Part shown: positions 35,259-43,914 of the stretch, one piece after another
Position numbering within the stretch: the stretch's first letter is position 1
Layout: every line of letters starts with the position of its first letter
Position numbers and translations under genes: made by a program
The notes under the pieces: model-generated
Seen by the model: the letters and a program-made list of their open reading frames with translations, nothing else
Databases searched by the model: none
Told to the model about the DNA's origin: nothing
IMG/VR virus record: IMGVR_UViG_3300044912_000023
Location: 1 to 45,967 of that record
Strand: one strand, 5' to 3'
Length of the DNA: 45,967 nucleotides
Origin: a virus

Positions 35259-38200
35259 TTATCCAATTCCATAAAAACCCCAATCATTTTCAAATTTAGT
35301 AGGATCGGGTATTGTTGATAAAATATCCTCTTTAGTAAGGATATCAGATTTCTTCAAGCGTTTACCACCAACAATAGAAACACCTTCTACAGGTATTAGT
35401 CCTTTGTCTATGGCTTCTTGAAGGTATTGATCATAAAGCTCTTTAGGCAATCCACGAGCCTTCATCTCATTTAGTGTAGCTAACACTGGATTAGCATCCA
35501 ATGTTTTTGCGTATAATTTACGAATACCATCACGAGCATTTAGCATATCTGCAGCATTAGCAAAGAACGCGTCATGAATAGTACTAGTTGCAATGCCATT
35601 TTGTTTGCCCCATAGGTGAAAGTTCTTAACCAATGTAGCGTCATTTGAATGGTTACCATTAACGGCAAAAGCAGTACGTGCCTTTCCTGCATCAGCTATA
35701 TCGTTAATCTTACCATCAGCATTTACAAACTGTTCCCACCAAGTTGCTTCTGTCTTTTGAGGTATTTGCAAGATATTGTTTACCCAATTACCATCCCTGT
35801 CTTTATAAGACAATCTCTCTTCAAATGTTTGAGTAAAGTTCTGTTCAATGATTTTACCATCAAAATTAACCCAAGGTACATTTGTCCAAGACTTAGGAAG
35901 CTTGTTAGCATAAAAGATTTCTATACCCTTAGATATTTCAATCTTATCTACAGGTTCAATTTTAAGTACTTTAAAGCCAGTACGTCTATCATCAGGGCCT
36001 TTTACACCATAGATAATATCAGCTAAAGAGCCGTCTGGTTTCCAGCCATTAAACCTTTTTAAGAACTTTTCAGTTACTGCTTCTCCTGCCTTTAAACCTA
36101 ATATCTCGCTAATACGATCAGGAAGTACATAACCTCTCTGATAAGGTCTTAGGGCAGCTGTACGGCCAATAGATTTCCAGTCAAGAGCTGCTTCAGAAGG
36201 CTTAGAATTAACTAAGAAATCTTCGGCAAGCCTGCCAAAGAACTTAGTAAAGTCTTTTAAAATAGGCACTTGTTCACTTAGATGTTCAGACATTAGTTTT
36301 GCAATAGCAGCAAAGTCTGCTGGTGTTACAACTCTATCATATTGATGAGACATCTTTTCAACTAACTGCCTAGTCTCTGGATCGAGGAAGTAGAGCGCTT
36401 CCATAATATCGTCCCCAGGATCTTGGCCTTTATTAAAGATATCGCGTACATTTGCTCTGAGCTGTTTGAGCTGTTCAGCTGTTTCAGGATCGAAACGTTC
36501 GTATCTTGCTGCTCTTGCAGAAATCTCATTAAGTACCTTATCACGATCAGACGCTTTAACGACCAACGTGTTACCCTGCTTGTCCAAGACTTTTGATAAT
36601 TTACCTTCCACATTAAGGATGCCAGTTCGTTCACCAGCACCATAAAACGTAACCATGTTCTGAGCTTTCGCAGCTTTTCGTAAATCTTTTTCATTTAACC
36701 CTAACTTCTCGTTTAATACTTTAAAACGAGGATCATTATAAGTGGCAGCAGCAATTTCATCATATAGCCTACGCTTTTGATTTGTAGGTACAACATTAGA
36801 TAATTCAGCTAACTGTTTGTTCTTTGTTGTTAATGCAATAATTTGAGCACCAGAAGATGAAGCATCTTGTTCAAGCGCTAATGCAGTTTTATAGGAGTTC
36901 ATTCTATTAGTTGAAGCTAAATTTTTCAAATCTGACTCAGACAAAGTGTAATGCAAAGGACTACTTCCAACATCTGATTTAGTTTTTATTTCAAATGTTT
37001 TAGATGTTTTAGCTGCATATTTCAATCTATCTACACCTCTCGAATGCCCAACTACTAATGCTGCATTTTGATCAGGTTCAGTAAAATCTGCGCCAATGTC
37101 AAATTCAACTCGATAACCGTTATTTTCTAACTTAGCTTTTATGTCGTTATAAAACTTATCAGCTAACGGATTACCTTTTATAAACTTAGGGTTACCTTTT
37201 ACAATAACAGCTAGTGGTTTTTCATTTAGATAATTATCTATCTTAGCTGACTCCATAGCAAACCTAAAGAACTTGCCTAGCTCTTCGCCATCTACTAATT
37301 GTACCATTTCTGATTCTAATATAGCGCGAATGTCAGCAGGCTTTGCACGTAACATCTTATTACCAATCTCTACCATATCAGGCCATAGCTTATCAGCAAT
37401 CTTTTGCCTACCAGTAAAGGATAATGAATTATATCGTCCTTCAAAGGTATCGTTAAGACCGCCCATGAATGCACCTATTTGGTCTCTAAAGTTTCTGTAT
37501 CCAGCCTCACCAAGCACTTTTGATTGTTCTGTATTAAGGAACGGTCTGAAGGATTCTCCTGACTGAGGACTAATGAGTCCGCGATCATATATACGAGCAC
37601 GATGGTCAACAAAAGCATGGTTACTAAAAGAATATTTTCGAGTCCGTAGCCATTCCATTGATTTGAATCTTTCATAAGCATCTCCTCTTGAAGATATGTA
37701 ATGTTTGTATTCATTCAATTCGTTGTACTTTTTGGCATTACCTCTGTCGTCTTCGAAGTACAATAATTTCTGAGTGAAATCATAGAAGTCTTCGTCAATT
37801 TTGTATTTAGACTTAGATGCCCAGTTTAAAGCATCTGCCAAATTCTTATCAACAAACTTCTCAGGAAAATCACCAAAACTATTTGTAGATGTAATAGGTA
37901 TACGTGTATCTTCTAAACCTAGGAGACCTCTGTCAATAAAATAAGTCTTATAGCCCTCGCGGAATATTAACTTGTTCTTATCCGTTGTAACGCCAACACG
38001 CAGGCCGACATCCACTTTCCTTGTGAGCTGTGCATACTCTTGTACACGAGGATCAGTCACACGTATGTTATATGACAGAGTGTCATAATAAGGCCCAAAC
38101 AAACTGTTACTCAATCTACTTTTCATTCTTCGTTTTTGTACACCAAAGGTTTCTACTTCGAAGAATTTCTTTACATTCTTTGCTTCTAATAATGCCATAC

Positions 38201-40193
38201 CTGTGCTGTACCATTCACGTCTATTACCATTTAAATTGGCAAGATTGTATAAATCTCTGCCAAGTGCTACAGCAAATTGATCTCTATCAGGCATATCAGC
38301 AAGACTCAGCCTATGAGCAAATTTCAAATAAAATTGTGTTAAAGCTTCTTCGCTGATACGTGGCTTACCATTTGGCAACAACTTAAGTTTAAGCGGTATT
38401 TTATAGTCAAAGGTATTGCGCAATTCTCTGGCTATTTTAGGCGCAGTGGAATCTTCCCAGTTATTCTTAGCACGTATATTGCTGATAAAGTTATCATGCA
38501 AGTCTTGTAACTGAGTAGGGCCTAAGATAGGATCAATGTAATTATCTTGCTTAAGCTTTTTAAGTACATCAATATCAGCACGTAGTTGTGTTTCTAATGA
38601 ATCAGATACATTCATTACATCAAACTTAATTTGGCCCTGAACAACAGCTTTAAAATTATTCCACTGCTCGCCATTATTTCTAAACCTAGTAAAGATAATA
38701 CGGAGATTATCTGCTACTACAGCTCTCTCATTTGCACCCATCTTTTCATCAAGGCTACCAACAAAATTTTCGATAAAATCCTTATCTGCCTGTTTTAATG
38801 TTGGACTTTCGCGTAATAGTCTAAGGTTATTATTTAGTACTTGTACGTTAGGCTGGTATAGCCTTGTGTCTTCGTAACGGCCTGTAACTGGATTAAAGAC
38901 TGTTTGATCTTCAGTCGGGAGATTGTTTAGCACTCGTGATTTGGTAGCTTTCTTGGTGTGTATGAGGGCACCGCGATAGTTTGTGAGTGATAGAGTACCA
39001 TCTAATTCTCCAGCTTGTAATAAATAATAATCTCTTAATGTTTTTACTAATTCTTTATTATCAAATAAATCTTCAGGTGTCATTATCGGCAATTGCATTG
39101 CATCTAACTTAGCCTTAGCATTGGCAAACTTCTGGGTATCATTAGGAAGTACATAAGTAGAATCTGTCATCTTACGTAACTCTTTGATACCTATTGTATT
39201 GCCTTCATCATTAGTAAATTTGTCTAAAGTAAGTTGTTGAGAATTAAACATACCTACTTTCTTATAATCACCTAAGTGTCTTAGTTGAACATCTTGTGGT
39301 TGTCTTAGCAGCCAGTCGTTATAGCTTTCTTTTAGTGGAGTATTGCCATCATAGAAAGCCTTTTGTTTATCCGTAAGTCCTGCTAAGTTTCGCTTACGTA
39401 TTTGAGCAACACTTTCTAATTTAGAAATATCATCCCATGATTTAAATACAGGTGTTGTTGTAGAACGGCAATGCCAATGAGCTGGAGGCAAGTGTACAAC
39501 ATCTCCTATCTCATAAATATGGCCATCTCTTCCTGCACACAAAGGTGTAGTACGAGCATCAAGTACCGCAACGTATTCCCAACCTAATAGTGCTTTTGCA
39601 TTAGCTTTATATATTGCGTGGTCAGCCTGATTTGTTACAGAAGTAACTGCAGTAATGACTAAGCCTTTTGCTTGGTTTCTAGTTATATTGTGAACATTTC
39701 CTGTACGTACTGCTAATGCTATTTCATCAATAGTATTACCATCTGCAATTCCTTTTCGAATTACAGCTTCAATTCTAATCTTCTCATTTTTAGAAATACC
39801 TTGCCACCCTTGTTCCATTGTTTGATTTTTATAGAGCGGATTAGCAAGCGCAATTTCTTCAGCAACACGAACTTTAGGCCGTTCAGTACGCCATATATGC
39901 CCCATTGCTACTTCTACTTTTTGGTAAGCAAAAGAGAGTTGATCTGTAGTCAAAGACAGTAAATCCTTCTCTACTGAGTTGTTAATTTGTGAATACGTTC
40001 TATGCAACTCTTTATCTAATGCAGCTTTAAAAGGATTCATACCCTCAAAAGCTTTTATTAATTTGTCCAGACGAAGGATATGGCCATCAATGATTACATC
40101 AACCTTACCAACTACCCTTCTCTCATGTAGTCGTAGCATTGCTGCGCGATCTAGTGTTTTATCATAAATTTGTGTATTAGCATTAATGGCCAC
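35259..40193 (-). CDS. MuF head protein fused to a T7/N4-class single-subunit RNA polymerase
   Basis: 1644 residues (about 180 kDa), GTG start with AGAGGT 8 bases upstream. Residues 1-250 are a MuF/SPP1 gp7-type minor head domain (LDARTTPLCAGRDG, then LPPAHWHCRS; Cys219, Cys242). Residues 250-560 are unassigned. From about 560 the sequence is a T7-family polymerase: Asp863-His-Arg-Ala-Arg-Ile-Tyr aligned to the DWRGRVY motif; Asp1110 in QDASSSGAQ (T7 Asp537); Arg1172, Lys1176, Met1180, Tyr1184 (T7 Arg627, Lys631, Met635, Tyr639, same spacing); His1540-Asp1541 in STIHDAFF (T7 His811-Asp812). Two insertions relative to T7 lie at about 990-1095 and 1200-1450. It follows the portal gene and precedes scaffold, so it should be packaged in the head. 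Enzyme activity and ejection are inferred; nothing suggests a pseudogene. Confidence 0.9.
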   Translation of the reverse strand: MAINANTQIYDKTLDRAAMLRLHERRVVGKVDVIIDGHILRLDKLIKAFEGMNPFKAALDKELHRTYSQINNSVEKDLLSLTTDQLSFAYQKVEVAMGHIWRTERPKVRVAEEIALANPLYKNQTMEQGWQGISKNEKIRIEAVIRKGIADGNTIDEIALAVRTGNVHNITRNQAKGLVITAVTSVTNQADHAIYKANAKALLGWEYVAVLDARTTPLCAGRDGHIYEIGDVVHLPPAHWHCRSTTTPVFKSWDDISKLESVAQIRKRNLAGLTDKQKAFYDGNTPLKESYNDWLLRQPQDVQLRHLGDYKKVGMFNSQQLTLDKFTNDEGNTIGIKELRKMTDSTYVLPNDTQKFANAKAKLDAMQLPIMTPEDLFDNKELVKTLRDYYLLQAGELDGTLSLTNYRGALIHTKKATKSRVLNNLPTEDQTVFNPVTGRYEDTRLYQPNVQVLNNNLRLLRESPTLKQADKDFIENFVGSLDEKMGANERAVVADNLRIIFTRFRNNGEQWNNFKAVVQGQIKFDVMNVSDSLETQLRADIDVLKKLKQDNYIDPILGPTQLQDLHDNFISNIRAKNNWEDSTAPKIARELRNTFDYKIPLKLKLLPNGKPRISEEALTQFYLKFAHRLSLADMPDRDQFAVALGRDLYNLANLNGNRREWYSTGMALLEAKNVKKFFEVETFGVQKRRMKSRLSNSLFGPYYDTLSYNIRVTDPRVQEYAQLTRKVDVGLRVGVTTDKNKLIFREGYKTYFIDRGLLGLEDTRIPITSTNSFGDFPEKFVDKNLADALNWASKSKYKIDEDFYDFTQKLLYFEDDRGNAKKYNELNEYKHYISSRGDAYERFKSMEWLRTRKYSFSNHAFVDHRARIYDRGLISPQSGESFRPFLNTEQSKVLGEAGYRNFRDQIGAFMGGLNDTFEGRYNSLSFTGRQKIADKLWPDMVEIGNKMLRAKPADIRAILESEMVQLVDGEELGKFFRFAMESAKIDNYLNEKPLAVIVKGNPKFIKGNPLADKFYNDIKAKLENNGYRVEFDIGADFTEPDQNAALVVGHSRGVDRLKYAAKTSKTFEIKTKSDVGSSPLHYTLSESDLKNLASTNRMNSYKTALALEQDASSSGAQIIALTTKNKQLAELSNVVPTNQKRRLYDEIAAATYNDPRFKVLNEKLGLNEKDLRKAAKAQNMVTFYGAGERTGILNVEGKLSKVLDKQGNTLVVKASDRDKVLNEISARAARYERFDPETAEQLKQLRANVRDIFNKGQDPGDDIMEALYFLDPETRQLVEKMSHQYDRVVTPADFAAIAKLMSEHLSEQVPILKDFTKFFGRLAEDFLVNSKPSEAALDWKSIGRTAALRPYQRGYVLPDRISEILGLKAGEAVTEKFLKRFNGWKPDGSLADIIYGVKGPDDRRTGFKVLKIEPVDKIEISKGIEIFYANKLPKSWTNVPWVNFDGKIIEQNFTQTFEERLSYKDRDGNWVNNILQIPQKTEATWWEQFVNADGKINDIADAGKARTAFAVNGNHSNDATLVKNFHLWGKQNGIATSTIHDAFFANAADMLNARDGIRKLYAKTLDANPVLATLNEMKARGLPKELYDQYLQEAIDKGLIPVEGVSIVGGKRLKKSDILTKEDILSTIPDPTKFENDWGFYGIG

Positions 40194-40204
40194 GGTAAAT
40201 ACCT

Positions 40205-41800
40205 CTATTCTTTAATTGGTTTAGCTTTCTGCCCCTGTTTAGCAGCTTCTAATTGCATTGAATATTGATCATTGTATTTTGTAGAGGCTGGGATAATCAG
40301 CTCATCTTGATTAATTTGTCCCATAGCTTCTTCATCATCATACTCAGCATTAAGTATATCATTTGCTTTAAGCATTTGTAACCACACTGGTCTAGGCAAC
40401 AAGCCTGATTGATACCATTGTGTAATTAAGTTTAACCACTCAGCACCTAATGGTACTGGATCAAAGTCTGCAGATAGTTCAAACTTGATATCACAAGCCT
40501 TGCAGTCTATATTATACCGCCAGTTTAGCATTAAACATATTGCTTGTTTCATTGTATTAGATATTTTGGTACTAAGAACAGCAAGCTGTGCTGTCTGAGA
40601 TGCATTACGCAATTCTAATGCAATACCAGATTGTTCATTTTCTGTTGTTAGCATTCTAATGCCAAGCTTAGCCATTTCATCCATTGTAGATAAAATTGCA
40701 GCTTGCATGTCGGATAGTGCGGCTGTAGGTGTTTCTAGTACAGTTGCAGTATCGCCTTGTCTTAACCGTATCCAAGAGCCTAAGCCTGCTTGTACAATAT
40801 CATCAAACTCTTCATCAGGCATATCAGAAGCAATAACAGGAGTGTAGGTAGAAGCACCATACAATAGATGATTCCTTCTACTAATTTTATTATATAAGCT
40901 AATTTCTTTATCAACGATTGGAGAAAGCAATGGAGTAACTGGTGTAATGTTTCCATTTAAAGGCCACGCAGGTATGTGATTTAGTTTTTCGCCATTTGCC
41001 AAAATATTATCAATTACTTCTATAAGCTGAAATCCTCCTGCTGGAAGCAACCTGTCATTCTTGTTTGCAGCGTCACCTGGCTTTAGGGTTTGATCACCAT
41101 TATCTGCAATTGTGCCTTGATAAATACGAATTCTATACTCATCACTCTCATCTAGCTCATGCACCCAAACTGCAGGTACCCGAATTGCATGGAATTCATT
41201 TGTAGTATAGTCATCCATATATCCTTTTACAATAACCCTGTTTAATACTGTTTTGCCAAACATATTTGTACGTGTAGACCAATTTATAATTGTTTCAGCT
41301 TTCTGTAAAATAGGGTAAGGCTTTATTTGCTCTTTGGTTTCTTTATCAAGAAGATCTGAATTAGAAACACGGGGATAATCAATGAAAACCCAAGCACGTG
41401 ACGTTTGTACTTCTTCCCACAAAATATCATCTAAGAAAGCCACTAAAGTAGAGTCATCTCTGCCTATGTTATTTGTTATCCAATCTAATGCATCTTCTGG
41501 AGCATTTTCTGGTAACTCTACAATAGGTGGTTTTCTTAACATACCGCCTACTAACATTTTTGCAAATTGTGCAGTAATGCCGGGCAGCTCTGCTTCTGCT
41601 TTATAGAAATCGTACTGAGCACCACTCATTGAAGGAGAAAAAGGTATTAAAAGATTAGACATCCGAATCAAATCTAAATGTCCATCTAATTCTTTGACTG
41701 CGCGTTCACCATTACAAACAGCACGACTTTTAGCCCACGAAGATATAAAATGAATGTATGTCTGACAAGGATCTGCTACTGTTTTAACGGTGCCTGTCAT
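40205..41800 (-). CDS. Portal protein (DUF4055 type)
   Basis: 531 residues. It carries features of the DUF4055 portal family: QFAKMLVGGMLRKPPIVELP near 80-95, an IGRDDSTLVAFLDDIL segment and VFIDYPRV, followed by the wing and clip regions, with LRLGIRML and ALELRNASQTAQLA near 380-410. The portal forms the dodecameric ring through which DNA enters and leaves. It is followed directly by the MuF fusion, the standard portal-MuF order. The ATG at 41800 follows the previous stop by one base. No terminase is seen upstream within the window. Confidence 0.85.
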   Translation of the reverse strand: MTGTVKTVADPCQTYIHFISSWAKSRAVCNGERAVKELDGHLDLIRMSNLLIPFSPSMSGAQYDFYKAEAELPGITAQFAKMLVGGMLRKPPIVELPENAPEDALDWITNNIGRDDSTLVAFLDDILWEEVQTSRAWVFIDYPRVSNSDLLDKETKEQIKPYPILQKAETIINWSTRTNMFGKTVLNRVIVKGYMDDYTTNEFHAIRVPAVWVHELDESDEYRIRIYQGTIADNGDQTLKPGDAANKNDRLLPAGGFQLIEVIDNILANGEKLNHIPAWPLNGNITPVTPLLSPIVDKEISLYNKISRRNHLLYGASTYTPVIASDMPDEEFDDIVQAGLGSWIRLRQGDTATVLETPTAALSDMQAAILSTMDEMAKLGIRMLTTENEQSGIALELRNASQTAQLAVLSTKISNTMKQAICLMLNWRYNIDCKACDIKFELSADFDPVPLGAEWLNLITQWYQSGLLPRPVWLQMLKANDILNAEYDDEEAMGQINQDELIIPASTKYNDQYSMQLEAAKQGQKAKPIKE

Positions 41801-41801
41801 C

Positions 41802-41999
41802 TTAGCCTCTCATAGCTTTGTTAAACTCATCCATTGTTCCCTCAAAGGTTTCTCCAGAAACAGGGCTATGCGCTGTTACTACGCCATCTGCACTTATTGC
41901 TAAGTCCCAATCAGAAGGTGTTTGACAATAGAATGGTGCAATCTCAACAGTGTTGACTTTAGCAACTGGTACTGCTTTTGGTTCAATTAATTCACTCAT
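41802..41999 (-). CDS. Small protein between endolysin and portal
   Basis: 65 residues starting in an ATGA overlap with the lysozyme stop and ending one base before the portal start. The C-terminal part (TPSDWDLAISADGVVTAHSPVSGETFEGT) looks like a small beta-hairpin domain followed by a helix. No cysteines pair up and there is no membrane segment. Function not recognised. Confidence 0.65.
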   Translation of the reverse strand: MSELIEPKAVPVAKVNTVEIAPFYCQTPSDWDLAISADGVVTAHSPVSGETFEGTMDEFNKAMRG

Positions 42000-42451
42000 T
42001 TTGTAAGTCCTAAAAATTTGTTTGATTCACGTTTGCGTCTATTGGTCAAGCCGACAACTACCTTACCGTTATCTTTATTCCATCTAAGGAATTGAGCAGC
42101 CACTTGTTCTTTCGGTGCGCCTGCATTTAATAAACGTAATAGTGTAGAGCCTTTGAAAGCAGGGCCACCAATATTATATGTTAATTCGACCAATGCATCG
42201 AATTCGTTTTGGGTTAAGGATACAGTAACAGACTTGTCTACTGCGCTTACGTATTGCTTAAGGGTAACCTTGAAAAGCTGTAACGCTCGTTCCTTAGTAA
42301 TGGGAGCGTCTTTCATAGTAACTTTGGTACCATCTTCATAGAAGGTACTGCCAAAGCCAATAGTAGGGACGCCCTCACCATCTGGATACGGTTGCGATCT
42401 AAACCCTTCAGAACCTTTTAAGTCTTCTGCGCCTTTATCGCTAAGTTCCAT
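41996..42451 (-). CDS. Endolysin, glycoside hydrolase family 24 lysozyme
   Basis: 151 residues with the phage lysozyme catalytic triad: Glu15 in SEGFRSQPYPDGEGVPTIG, Asp24 and Thr30 at the usual E-8-D-5-T spacing, then NEFDALVELTYNIG and a C-terminal GLTNRRKRESNKFL, all classic for GH24. It hydrolyses the peptidoglycan glycan strand at the end of infection. No signal peptide or SAR anchor is visible, so a separate holin should release it; none is recognisable here. Unusually it lies upstream of the portal rather than after the tail genes. Confidence 0.93.
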   Translation of the reverse strand: MELSDKGAEDLKGSEGFRSQPYPDGEGVPTIGFGSTFYEDGTKVTMKDAPITKERALQLFKVTLKQYVSAVDKSVTVSLTQNEFDALVELTYNIGGPAFKGSTLLRLLNAGAPKEQVAAQFLRWNKDNGKVVVGLTNRRKRESNKFLGLTK

Positions 42452-42453
42452 AA

Positions 42454-42621
42454 TTAAGCCGCTGTAATAGCTGCAACAGCAACGCCAATAGCAACTTCTT
42501 TTGCCACGTCTTGTACATCAGGGTTAGTCACAACTTTTTCTGCAACATCTGCTGCTTCGTGTACAGTGTGATTAATAGCTTTTCCTGCGTCTTTAAATGC
42601 TTTGTCTAAACTGTTTTTCAT
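42454..42621 (-). CDS. 55-residue protein with alanine-rich C-terminus
   Basis: The ATG at 42621 overlaps the upstream TGA (ATGA) and has a strong GAGGA site. The sequence is an amphipathic helical stretch (SLDKAFKDAGKAINHTVHEA) followed by VAIGVAVAAITAA. The hydrophobic end is about 13 residues, too short for a normal holin span. It sits directly upstream of the endolysin, so a lysis-related role is possible but unproven. Confidence 0.65.
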   Translation of the reverse strand: MKNSLDKAFKDAGKAINHTVHEAADVAEKVVTNPDVQDVAKEVAIGVAVAAITAA

Positions 42622-42725
42622 AATAGTTCCTCTACGATTGTTTCAACAACTTCTTCAACCACATCGTCGGGCACCACAAGATCAACGACTTCTTCAATAA
42701 TATCTTCTAAAATATTTGCGTACAT
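42618..42725 (-). CDS. 35-residue acidic micro-protein
   Basis: ATG at 42725 with an AGGAG site six bases upstream; stop TGA overlaps the next ATG. Nearly every residue is Asp, Glu, Val, Ile or Leu (for example EDIIEEVVDLVVPDDVVEEV), giving a strongly negative amphipathic helix. The ribosome site and overlap make translation likely. Function unknown; a DNA-mimic or protein-binding decoy is one guess. Confidence 0.6.
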   Translation of the reverse strand: MYANILEDIIEEVVDLVVPDDVVEEVVETIVEELL

Positions 42726-42788
42726 TGTAAACTCCTAGGTTGGTTTGCTAAGTAACCTACTTAGCGAGGGAATAGGGAGTAGTCCCTG
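42726..42788. promoter_or_regulatory. Non-coding gap with two adjacent hairpins
   Basis: GCTAAGTA (42747-42754) and TACTTAGC (42758-42765) form a perfect 8-bp inverted repeat with a 3-base loop ACC. AGGGA (42774-42778) and TCCCT (42783-42787) form a second small hairpin. Neither is followed by a T tract on either strand, so they are unlikely to be intrinsic terminators. They lie before the lysis-side micro-genes. Confidence 0.6.
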
Positions 42789-42965
42789 TTATATAATTAA
42801 ATTGGCAGGCGCTTCCTGTACAGGTATGCCTCCAATAACCTCAGCAATATTGCCATTAGCTAGCCATTCTAAATACTGAGTATAGTCAGAATTATTTTCA
42901 TCTAAAGGAATCACTGCATTATCTATTGTTCTGAGAACCGATCGATCATCTATTAATTTATACAC
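42789..42965 (-). CDS. 58-residue fibre-associated protein, GTG start
   Basis: GTG at 42965 directly follows the upstream TAA and has GGAG seven bases before. The segment IPLDENNSDYTQYLEWLANGN matches a motif common in small phage proteins and fibre-linked N-termini (Asp/Asn-x-Asp-Tyr-x-x-Tyr-Leu-x-Trp-Leu-x-x-Gly-Asn). It is short and has no membrane segment. The role is not known; co-placement with fibre genes suggests a fibre-related or chaperone task. Confidence 0.7.
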   Translation of the reverse strand: MYKLIDDRSVLRTIDNAVIPLDENNSDYTQYLEWLANGNIAEVIGGIPVQEAPANLII

Positions 42966-43913
42966 TTAAAGCTCCGCATTTATTGTTGCAGCGACTGAAT
43001 TATAAAATAGCCAAAAACCAGCAGCTGTATTTGTTGCACTAAAAGCTAAAGAAGTAGTACTACCAGTTAAATTTACAGCACTTATATTAGTCGCACTAAA
43101 TGACATTACAGTCGATGGACTTATTCGTTTAATAGCCTGCATTGGTATAATGCCATAATTATTTGCAGCGGCTGCTGTTGGATTATAACCAGACCATCTG
43201 AATACAGTTGATGCTATTACTTCTAGGTATCGTTGACAAAGTGATAACTCTTTTCCAATAGGTCTATAATCAAAAGCCGTTGCAGCATTACCTTGTTCAA
43301 GCTGAGCTGTCGCAAGATTCCATGTACCGCTTGTTTGCGCACCAACAGTAAATAAGATTTCTATACCAGTTGTTGCTGCAGCTGGCATCAAAAATGTCAT
43401 TGAGTAATTAGTTAGTGTAGATGTAATATTGAAATTTTGATTTGTAACAGCTGTCTTGGTTGGAGTACCAATCGGTCCAAATATATCTGATGTATTTGCA
43501 TAAGAGATGGCAACATTCATTGTTGTTAATAATGAGTTACGCGCCATGAACGACAATGTCACATATTTACCAGCAAGGTCTTGTGAATTCAATGCTTCAA
43601 TTCTTTGTCCTAGGCCTACAGTTGCTACACTAGCTGCCCCAGTTATTTGCGCAGTAATCGTACCACTAACAGCAACAGGTTGTATTGTGACGTTAGCGCC
43701 TGTGCTATAACCAAACCATCTATCCAATTGATAACCAGTTGATACTGTTGGGACAGTTACCCCAGCCGTTATAGTTTGTGCAGCAATACCACGTTGGCTT
43801 ATATTAAATTGACCATTAATAAGTCTATTTTTATATCCAAAATTTGATGACATTGCTACAATGCCAGAATCAGCTGTTATTATATTAGTTACATGATTGA
43901 CATTAATAGCCAT
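42966..43913 (-). CDS. Tail fibre / carbohydrate-binding structural protein
   Basis: 315 residues with the pattern of a phage fibre family: KNRLINGQFNISQRG at 28-42, GYQLDRWFGYS, RIEALNSQDLAGKYVTLSFMARN, and AQLEQGNAATAFDYRPIGKELSLCQRY at about 203-230. These are beta-sandwich carbohydrate-binding-module-like structural proteins of the virion surface. The C-terminus is Ser/Thr/Ala-rich. ATG at 43913 has an AGGGG site, two bases after the previous stop. Confidence 0.75.
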   Translation of the reverse strand: MAINVNHVTNIITADSGIVAMSSNFGYKNRLINGQFNISQRGIAAQTITAGVTVPTVSTGYQLDRWFGYSTGANVTIQPVAVSGTITAQITGAASVATVGLGQRIEALNSQDLAGKYVTLSFMARNSLLTTMNVAISYANTSDIFGPIGTPTKTAVTNQNFNITSTLTNYSMTFLMPAAATTGIEILFTVGAQTSGTWNLATAQLEQGNAATAFDYRPIGKELSLCQRYLEVIASTVFRWSGYNPTAAAANNYGIIPMQAIKRISPSTVMSFSATNISAVNLTGSTTSLAFSATNTAAGFWLFYNSVAATINAEL

Positions 43914-43914
43914 A

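Noticed and set aside
35257-35283. Upstream TTG start for the gp49-like gene
   Set aside because: It overlaps the end of the polymerase gene, lacks a ribosome site, and the family N-terminus fits the ATG at 35256.
36909-37220. Inserted polymerase block as an alpha/beta hydrolase on the basis of GHSRG
   Set aside because: The nucleophile-elbow-like pentapeptide alone is not enough; I see no catalytic Asp/His in proper order, so no enzyme is claimed.
35259-40193. The fusion as a MuF polymorphic toxin
   Set aside because: The C-terminal part has the full set of T7-class polymerase residues rather than a small toxin domain, and no immunity gene follows.
42454-42621. 55-residue protein as a holin
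   Set aside because: The hydrophobic stretch is about 13 residues with no second span and no charged tail typical of holins.
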